The notes beneath the pieces are model-generated. The model did no database searches, was not told where the DNA came from, and saw only the letters and a list, made by a program, of their open reading frames with translations. Below, piece by piece: positions 56,025 through 64,000 of a stretch of 64,000 bases of DNA. Both the position numbers and the translations under genes were made by a program. The stretch's first letter is position 1; every line of letters starts with the position of its first letter. Source of the DNA: Akanthomyces muscarius (lineage: Eukaryota; Ascomycota; Sordariomycetes; Hypocreales; Cordycipitaceae); assembly GCF_028009165.1 (NCBI RefSeq), contig NC_079245.1, positions 1,426,001 through 1,490,000 of the forward strand, given 5' to 3'.

Positions 56025-56721
56025 GCTGGCTGATTTCGGCTCGGGCTCGGATTATTGCAAATGCCTCGATTGAGAGTAAAGTAAATCGCAATTGATGATG
56101 GTTTGCCCTGTTTTGAGACCCCTTGTTCCGGGGCAAACAACTATTCGCGTGCGCTGCGATCTAGCCCTGGGACGTGTTCCAGGGCTGACGTCAGATCGCC
56201 AGATTGGTTTCCAGATTCGCAATAGATGGTAATCTACGCCCTCGGTATTGGCGGCAAGCTCAAAAATAGTTACGCGGCCCTGGCGAGATAAAATTGAGGC
56301 GGAAAAGATGCAGAGGGAGACAGACCAAATAAAGTCAACCCCGCCGGGATACTAGAAGTGCTGGTGGTGTAAAGCTAGCTGCGTGCTACACTTGGACTGG
56401 CAACTGCCACTGGGGCGTGCGTTCTCGTTGCGGAGACCATTGGCAAGGGCAAGCAAAGCTCATGACCCCAGGCTGTGGGCCTTACGAGCCTGGCCCGATA
56501 GCTCCATTTTCGCCCAATTGAACCTCATGCTCAGCGCACACGCTCAATTTGCTGGTTGAGAAAAAGAAGAGGTGCAAGATGGCACGGCTCTTTTACATAG
56601 ACAATGTATATTTGATGCCTCGGGACTTTTTGCGAATTAAGGCGGTGCCAATTAGGAATTTCACGGCTGCTATTGCTGGTCGTGCATTCAGTGGGCGCTG
56701 TGTTCCGTAAACTTCATTCAA
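56025..56721. other. gut2 promoter region, downstream of tyw4
   Basis: 0.7 kb between tandem minus-strand genes. It should contain the gut2 promoter (upstream of 56024 on the minus strand) and the 3' UTR of the TYW4 gene. No other feature was seen. Confidence 0.55.
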
Positions 56722-59700
56722 TTAATTGCCTTCTCCGGACTGCAGCAGTTCATCCGCCAGACGTGCCAGATAAAACTTGCGTGTTTCTTCCGGAAGTTGT
56801 TGAAATTGCTTTGCAATCTTGGCCACGTCTTGCCTGCCTTTTTCATAGGCGGCTAGATCCCTGTTGCCATACACATCCCGTCCCGCGGCGTATCCGCTGT
56901 CTAGATCCCGAAAAAAGATGTTTACTGCAACGCTCATGTCCGTTGTAGGTGTTGCCGTATGCAGCCAAAGAGGTGGCAAGAATAGCACATCTCCGGGCCT
57001 CACGATGGCTTCGTGGGGGCGTGTTCGAGCTAACTTGGGCGTTTCGAGCGATGAAAAGACATCTACACTGGAGCTGGAAGCCCCAGGCGCGAATGCCAGT
57101 TGCGGTACGTCGCTAGGTGGAAATAGAATCATTCTTTTCGATCCCACAACTTGCGCGTAAACATTCGCCATGACCTATTCCGTGATTAGACTGGGGGCGA
57201 AGCCAAGCCGTACCTTGAAACTTACGTCGTAATGTAGCCACATGTTGACCTTGCCGGAAACACGTAATACTGAGCTGAAAAGCTGCTCCTTGACATACCT
57301 GAGTTGCTCTGGCAGTACAAAATCCATTGCCAGGCCAGGAAAGTCCTCCTCTAGCTTGGCTGGTTGTTCGGTCGGCTTGTCGTTTGACAGTGAGCGCAAG
57401 TACAATCGATCACCGTTCTTCGCTCTGGCCATGATGTTACCGAAATTTTCTGTAACGTATTGAAAGTTCTTCGCATTGAAATCCATCTTGCCAGTTTCAA
57501 TCTGGCATTCATGTACAACCACCTACTTCCTGGGTCAGGGGCGAACAAAATCAGCAGAAGCACGAATAATGATGGCGTACCTTTTTGTCACTTCCTACTC
57601 GATCAATAATGTATGCCGCGGTCCACTTCTCGATACACTCTCCCAGCTGAAGATTCTCGATCACCACCGGCTGGCCACGACGGAGAATACTTTCGAACTC
57701 AGACGTAGAGATTAAGCTAATGCGCGGGATGGTCGTTATTCTAGCTTTCGCATCAGGTCTGCCAAGTTCACTACCATCTTTCTGGGCAGATGTGCTGCTT
57801 ACGACGCGGTGTGAGGAAATGAACCTCAACTCGGTGGGTTTTAATCCTTTGGCTGTCGTCTCTTGGTTGCTCTTGAGAAGTGTAGGCGCCGGAGCCTGGT
57901 AGACGTTCGTTTCCCAGAATGTGCCCATTGAAAAGCAGGTCGCACCGCCTCCGGCGATGATAATGAAACCGTCATGATACAAGGTCGAAGAGCCGATCAT
58001 AAACGGTTTGATAGCCGCATCACCTAGGCACTGCTTGATTATGGCGACCTCGACATTGGATTCTGACGAGGTCAAGCAATACATTGCTTGCCCATCGACT
58101 CTTCGATCTGCACCCATGCCTCCGCAGACAAGCGTATTTCCATTGAGGTCGACAACATTTGCTCCGAATATAGATAGTTCCGGAACGAAGTCCTTTCTCG
58201 CTGATGTAAAAGTAATGGTGGGCTATTCGCTGGTCAGCTGGGTTTCAATACCAGATGATGAAGACTACTCGCCTGTTGAGAAGCCATGTCTAGTGTCCAC
58301 TCGTATTTCTCTTCAACAACCAGACCAGTCTTTTCGATTCCGCCACAAAAAAGCCCTGAAAACTTGCCGGTGGAGGAGCCCACAGGGTTGTTGCATACAA
58401 TGGAGCCGAATGATGGCTTCGGTACGTCTCCAACAGTTTTGCATTGGAGCCAGCCTTTTTCGGGGTTGAACACGAAATAGTCCTCAGATATCTGCGAGGG
58501 ACCGGTTTTGCCTCCGGCCACAAGAACCAATGATGTTCCATTCAGTCTTAAAGCAGAATGTCGATAAAGAGGAGATGGAAGCTTCCATGTCGTCTGCCAG
58601 CCCCAGTCATGGCCATTTCTGAGAAGCCAACAATCGGAGAATGCACTGGCTGGAGAACTGCGACCCCCCACAAGTAGGATGCCGTATGACCCTAATTCTG
58701 TAATTGTGAAGCACATGCGCGGTGATGGGCCTGTCAATGGTAGTACTGGAGAACATGCTACCCCGCCATCAAGAGAATAGACATCATAGCTACCATCGCG
58801 AGCATTGGGACCCAATCCCATCACGTTCAATCCAAAACTCCTTCCTTCTGCATTTTGTAGTGTTGCTGGTGCTCCGAATCGGCGTTTGCTGCTGCCAGGA
58901 ATCGTGGTGAACTGTATCTCCAACTCTTTGCTAGAGGACGATTTGCTAGTTTGTGTGCTGGTCGCGTCATGTATTGTCTCTAGGTTCTCAGCTGCTGAAG
59001 CATGAAGAACAAAGTAGTGGCGAGCAAATAGAATAAACTCTTCCCACTCGTCAAATGGCTCGACGTCGTCTAGGGAAGCTCTTTGTTGGGCATTCACAAA
59101 TTCGCCGCAGCACCAAGCATCCCACAAATCCCATATGCGCACACTAGACCATCCGCGGCTCTTGAACCTCTCGCACTGGTCACCAACGGTTGGGTAATGC
59201 CCAACAGACCGAGGTGGCGTCTTGAGTTTGTCGAAATGTTTGAGCATTGTCTGGGCAAACGGGTGACTGCGCCCATAGGGTAAAAGCTGCTCTAAAAGGC
59301 AAAATTCGGCCTTTCCGACAGAACTAGCCCATTTCAGTAAATTATCTGCAGATTCCGTATCCATGTAAGTGACGGAGACTTCGGCGACGAAAAGTACAGG
59401 GCAGTTTGACAAGTCGACGAGAGTATCTAGCACCTGTCGGAGTGCTTCCAATTCACGAAGATCACATCCGATTTGGCAGTATTTTTCACTTTTCAGCAGA
59501 ACAAGGTCTTTGTCAGATTTGGAGACCTCAAAAGATGGCCCAAGTAGCTCCTTCAGCTGAGGAGTCTCCAAGACCAGCGCTCGCTTCTTATGCATGAGAT
59601 CTGGGTAGTCAATGTCAATGAACAAGGCATCCCGGCATTCGTCTCCATATCGGACATGACTTTGCCATGGTAGGACATCGCTGCGTGCGTTATTAGTATC

Positions 59701-60132
59701 GGCCAGTCATCCGAGAGAGCGCGTTTGCGTACCTTCCACATCCGAGGTTTATGATTACTCTTTGACCAGCAGACCGGGAAAGGAATTGGTGGACAATAAC
59801 GTCAATGGCTCTAAGTCGTAGCCAGTATCCACGATTGATCAGCGGAGCTCGTCGCTGGAACTTCTTTACAAAGTAGCGGAAATAGTGAGGCTCATCTGGA
59901 TAGTAAAGCCTCTCGACACTGCGCTTGGAAACAATGCTGCTGCTGTTTGTCTAATGATTTCCTAAATTAGTCAAGGTCAAGTTACGTGTTGTTACATCTC
60001 AGATCCGGGGCTGAAAGCCACAGAGCAAGCTCGGGGAATACTTACACCCATTATTAGGTCGTCAAGCGCCTGGGATCTTTGCACCCGGACAGAAGCGGAC
60101 GGCGCCGGTACCGACGACGCCTCTGACTCCAT
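56722..60132 (-). CDS. ppm2: tRNA wybutosine-synthesising protein 4 (TYW4/Ppm2): methyltransferase-kelch-JmjC fusion
   Basis: Catalyses the last steps of wybutosine formation at position 37 of tRNA(Phe) (methylation and methoxycarbonylation). Six exons: 60046-60132, 59733-59950, 58273-59680, 57581-58222, 57226-57522 and 56722-57174, giving 1034 residues, near the usual fungal length. The N-terminal leucine-carboxyl-methyltransferase-like domain has [29 protein letters not shown] and SAM-binding NLGCGSD (97-103). Kelch repeats run about 330-680 (for example [15 protein letters not shown]). The C-terminal JmjC-like domain keeps the iron ligands H882-x-D884 (WLHYD) and H956 ([11 protein letters not shown]). 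Intron 3 (58223-58272) is best read as a GC-AG intron: CAG/GCGAGT, CTGAC branch, TAG acceptor. It restores [15 protein letters not shown]. Confidence 0.93.
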
Positions 60133-60847
60133 ATTCAGTCCGTGTTTCCGAAAATCAAGCAGCAGAGCGCTGCAGTAATATGACGCAGAATGGTTCGGAA
60201 AGTCTCGTGCAAATAGCCACTAGCCAAAATGAGGCTTTCTTACTTTTGATCAGGGCTTTTTTTTCGCGGGCGGGCCGTGGTGCCTAGACTGATTAGGTAA
60301 GATAAAATGATCGAACTACCTCCGTCGACACACTGACCAAAATACTCTTCGTAATGCAATGGCTTGAACAAGATAATGCGGATTCAATATTCGAATTCAA
60401 CTATTTCACTGCTCTTGCTGTCTCCCCAAAACGCTCGCCTGACAGTATAATTGAGCTGCAAAAGAAGGCTGGGCTCTCGGGGCGTTCCACTTTAAACCCG
60501 GAGCCGCCCGGGTAAACCTCCGGGGGCTTGACAGTCATGAGACCTGAATTCAAAGCATTCAATGGATGGCTCTTCGGAGCGGTATTTTGATGCTTGACTT
60601 GTTTCCAGACTGGGTTTAATGTCTTGATTGCGGGTCGGGTGAAGCCGGTATACTTGATATCTCGCGTCAGCCTGGCGCTAAGCTCTCAGCGGTGTTATGA
60701 ACGAACAAATGGTGTAAATATAAAGGGTGCCATATGGCCGTATATCCCTGATATTGTTCTCTCTCGCAGTACTTTGTAGTTCGTCTATCAGGAAAAACAC
60801 ACTATACGATTTGCTTTCGACCTATCTCCACTCCATCATTTCTCACC
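60133..60847. other. Divergent promoter region between tyw4 and the ADP/ATP carrier gene
   Basis: 0.7 kb between two start codons. A CGGAGCCGCCCGG/CCTCCGGGGG G+C-rich patch lies at about 60498-60527. A pyrimidine-rich stretch (60750-60847) leads into the carrier start. No coding content was recognised. Confidence 0.55.
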
Positions 60848-62167
60848 ATGTCTTTCGACGACAACAAAAACACTACCGGCAAGTCGGTAAGTAGTAAGCC
60901 ATATTGCAAGTTGCGGAAGATGATGTTAACGGGCCATTTTTCTTTCTGAGGTTCAAAGTCCTTTGCAGTCGACTTTTTGAGTATGTCGACTCCATCCCAA
61001 TTCCAAAGTGCAGCCACTAACCTGATGTAGTGGGTGGTGTTTGCGCTGCTGTTTCCAAGACAGCAGCTGCTCCAATTGAACGAGTCAAACTCCTTGTCCA
61101 GAATCAGGTTTGCTACCCGAATCGCTAAACTTCATTAGAAAAAAGGCCGCTCTATTCGCGAGTCACTGTTTCTAGTCGCTGTCTTTGCTGACTCATTATT
61201 CACTCCCATCAGAGGAATGCGCACTCTTTGTGAAGGCAGCGACTTCACGCGGCGAGGCGAATAGTGACAGTCTATTTCGTACGTATACTCATTTGCGGTA
61301 GGACGAGATGATTAAATCTGGTCGCCTGGATCGCAGGTACAATGGCATCATTGACTGCTTCCGTCGCACCATGACTGAGGAAGGAAACATGGCGCTCTGG
61401 CGCGGCAACACGGCCAATGTGCTTCGCTACTTTCCGACGCAGGCATTCAACTTTGCTTTCAAAGACAAGTACAAGCAAATGTTTGGTTTTGACAAGATGA
61501 GGGACGGCTTCGGCCTCTGGATGCTTGGCAACATCGGGTCCGGCGCGGTAAGTACATATATGATGAGAAATATAGCAGACAGCATCACGGCTAATGGCAA
61601 TTTGGACAGGCGGCCGGTGCTACGGGCTCCCTCTTTGTATACTCACTCGACTACGCACGAACCCGGCTTGCCAACGATGCCAAGAACGCGGGCGGCCAGC
61701 GCCAGTTTAGCGGCATGGTGGACGTCTATCGCAAGACACTAGCATCAGACGGAGTCATGGGACTGTACCGCGGCTTCATGCCCTCTCTCTGGGGTATCAT
61801 GGTGTATCGCGGCTTCTACTTTGGCTTGTACGACTCGCTCAAGCCAGTGGTGCTCGTCGGGCCGCTGCAGGACAGCTTTGTGGCATCGTTTGCGCTGGCA
61901 TGGTGCATGACGACCTTGTCGAGCACCATGGCATACCCGCTCGACACGATCCGCCGTCGCATGATGATGACGTCTGGCGAGGCGATCAAGTACAAGAACA
62001 CGATCGACGCAGCGCGACAGATTATCGCGCAGAACGGCGTCAGGTCTCTATTCAACGGCTGTGGAGCCAACATTCTGCGTGCTGTTGCGGGCGCCGGCGT
62101 GCTGGCCATCTATGACCAAGTCCAGCTGGTCGTTTTCGGCAAGGCGTTCAAGGCTGGTTCTGGCTAA
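60848..62167 (+). CDS. Mitochondrial ADP/ATP carrier
   Basis: Inner-membrane exchanger of ADP and ATP (mitochondrial carrier family). Later exons are clear: exon 2 to 60980, then 61031-61107, 61302-61547 and 61610-62167. The first junction has two frame-preserving solutions. 60848-60893 joined to 60951 gives 318 residues; 60848-60886 joined to 60959 gives 313. Evidence for the family: the nucleotide-carrier signature RRRMMM in exon 5; the first-repeat segment [28 protein letters not shown] with the Px[DE]xx[KR] motif; three tandem repeats of two helices; and GFWRG-type [23 protein letters not shown]. Intron 3 is 194 nt, the longest in the window. It may be a secondary paralogue, since its N-terminus differs from the usual fungal form. 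Confidence 0.92.
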
Positions 62168-62724
62168 CAAGATGAAATGCTGGGCAGCCTGGCTCTCTGG
62201 CTGTATGCACGGCTCTACCTTGTGTCTTGGTCGATGCGCAATAATACAATGCACTGCCGCTTGTCTTTGAACAGACTATTCATCAAGTAGATTAGAAGCT
62301 GGGGGCGTCGTTGGGCTCGCCGCTTTCTCGGATGAAAAATAAGAAAATACATGATGTTGTGCTGTTTGCCGCCACACTCTTGCTGCCTGTGCCACTGGGC
62401 TGGGTCACGACGTTCCCCTCACCTGCAAGTCAAACCCCACATCACACCCGCTAGGCCACCTCGAAGCTCCCAAGTACCTATCAGCAGCTTGAGCTTCCTA
62501 GCCTCGCAACCAACCCTCCACGTGCGCAACTGCCCGTCATTTGACTGCCTGACGGTCCGTCCGTTACTTTAACTGTCTTCAGGCTTCCGCGCGCCCTCGC
62601 CGCCATTTTCGCAGCATCTCAAAGCCTCGAACAGCACCGCCGAAGCACACGCAGCCGTCGTGGCAACCACAGTTATCCAACGCCTGGCCCGGCGCAAAGC
62701 TGTCTCCGCCGAGGGCCGTCCGTC
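62168..62724. other. Intergenic region upstream of atg18
   Basis: 0.56 kb between tandem plus-strand genes. C-rich leader-like sequence fills 62390-62724. No recognisable coding content. Confidence 0.55.
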
Positions 62725-64000
62725 ATGGCGAGCCCGGCGCTCAACTTTATCACCTTCAATCAGGACCACAGCTGCCTTGCTGTTGGTGTGTAGCCTTGAT
62801 ATGCTCTGGCCACTGCGCTACGAAGGGCCTTTTCCCCGGAAGGTTGCCCTCTGACTGACCGCTTGCAGGCACCTCGAAAGGCTTCCGAATTTACCACACC
62901 GATCCATTCTCTCGCATCTTTAGCAGCGACGATGGCAACATTGCGATTATTGAGATGTTATTCTCCACGTCTCTCGTTGCCTTGATTCTATCTCCGCGCC
63001 ACCTCGTCATACAAAACACAAAGGTTCGTCTCAGCCAGCCGCATTTGCTACCTCCACCGCTGACTGTTGCTTTTTTTACACATAGAGAGCTTCGGTAATA
63101 TGCGAGCTCACATTCCCTTCTGCAGTTCTGGCAGTGCGCCTCAACCGCAAGCGCCTCGCCGTCGTACTCGAAGAAGAGATATATCTCTATGATATTAGCA
63201 ACATGAGTCTCATCTACACTATACCAACATCTCCCAATCCATCGGCCATCTGCGCCTTGTCGCCCTCGTCCGAAAACTGCTTCATCGCATACCCGCTTCC
63301 GAAACCACGAGAGGATACCGATACAAGACGGCCTGCTCATGCGCCACCTCAATCAACATATGTAGCCCCGACCGCAGGGGACGTTCTTGTGTTCGATACC
63401 CTCACTCTGAAAGCTGTCAATGTGATCGAAGCGCACCGCTCGCCGTTGTGCAGTATATGCCTGAACAATGATGGGACACTGCTCGCGACGGCCAGCGAGA
63501 CTGGCACCATTATTCGTGTATTTTCTATACCCCGTGGCCAGAAACTTTATCAGTTCCGTCGCGGGACTTACCCATCGACCATATACAGCATGTCATTTAA
63601 CCTGAGCTCTACGCTTCTCTGTATCTCCTCGACTTCCGACACCGTTCACATTTTCCGCTTGGGAGTGCCTCCGGGCAACGGTACTCCAGGTGGCGCGCCG
63701 ATTGAGCCTCCTGGCTCTCCAAGACAAGATCGCTGGTCGCGTGGCAGACAGTCGGATGACGGAGGCTCCCCCGGCGACAGTGCCGCCGAGTCACCGAGAA
63801 GCGAGGCGGCAGATCTTGCTAATAACCCTGGCAAAGTCACCAACCGAAGGCAGAGTGGCTCTTTCGGCAATATGCTCCGTCGGTCCTCTCAAATCATGGG
63901 GCGAGGTGTCGCAGGCGTAGTGGGCTCCTACCTCCCCCAATCGGTCACCGAAATGTGGGAGCCCATTAGGGACTTTGCATTTATCAAGATCCCCAAATCC
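62725..64000 (+). CDS. atg18: Autophagy-related PROPPIN Atg18 (3' truncated by the window)
   Basis: WD40-like propeller that binds PI3P and PI(3,5)P2 and works with Atg2 in phagophore expansion and in vacuole shape. Exons: 62725-62785, 62869-63023 and 63086 to beyond the window; introns are 83 nt and 62 nt. The spliced N-terminus reads [28 protein letters not shown], typical of PROPPINs. The lipid-binding FRRG motif is encoded at 63554-63565 ([15 protein letters not shown]). A Gly/Ser/Pro-rich insert follows blade 5 ([18 protein letters not shown]...), as in fungal Atg18 rather than Atg21 or Hsv2. About 377 residues are visible; the end lies beyond 64000. Confidence 0.93.

Overview
The window is nuclear DNA of a filamentous ascomycete, most likely a Sordariomycete and probably Hypocreales. 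Genes are spaced about 2-4 kb apart. Introns are mostly 45-65 nt, with GTRNGT donors, CTRAC/CTAAC branch points and NAG acceptors. The gene families are typical of filamentous fungi: a Zn(II)2Cys6 factor, a TYW4 protein fused to a JmjC domain, Atg18, an Ulp1-type SUMO protease and an RGS protein. The order-level placement is inference; the kingdom and subphylum are well supported.

Layout, left to right. 1-95 is the 3' end of an unidentified gene. 339-1853 is an apparently intact Tc1-like transposon with perfect 32-bp inverted repeats, lying between two convergent 3' ends. 1939-3743 (-) is mitochondrial ClpX and 5577-8010 (+) the glycogen branching enzyme. 8725-10625 (+) is the F1-ATPase beta subunit. 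11142-12944 (-) is a zinc-cluster regulator and 14725-17730 (+) a large mitochondrial AAA ATPase. 18056-20038 (-) is TFIIH Tfb1 and 21207-24396 (+) 2-oxoglutarate dehydrogenase E1. 24771-26156 (-) is Cia1 and 26834-27704 (+) an unknown protein. 27821-29396 (-) is an MFS transporter and 31238-32066 (+) a charged glycine-zipper protein. 32349-34105 (-) is an unknown Ser-rich protein. 36806-38890 or -39021 (+) is a phenol-hydroxylase-type FAD monooxygenase. 39645-41300 (+) is a SUMO protease and 42253-42957 (+) a HAD phosphatase. An 8.4-kb stretch without a recognisable gene follows, ending in a long ATG-free leader in front of an RGS protein (51369-52292, +). Then come mitochondrial glycerol-3-phosphate dehydrogenase (53890-56024, -), TYW4/Ppm2 (56722-60132, -), an ADP/ATP carrier (60848-62167, +) and Atg18 (62725 to the window edge, +).

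The genes do not form a biosynthetic cluster. Many are housekeeping genes, and several serve mitochondria (ClpX, Atp2, an AAA ATPase, Kgd1, Gut2, the ADP/ATP carrier). Apart from the FAD monooxygenase and the MFS transporter, which lie about 7.4 kb apart with two unrelated genes between them, nothing suggests secondary metabolism. I found no convincing new multi-gene system. The most unusual features are the complete Tc1-like element, a GC-AG intron in TYW4, a 15-nt microexon in the MFS gene, paired frame-neutral splicing choices in two genes, and the ATG-free 819-nt leader before the RGS gene. Splice junctions were worked out by hand from frame, splice signals and family sequence continuity; no transcript data were available.
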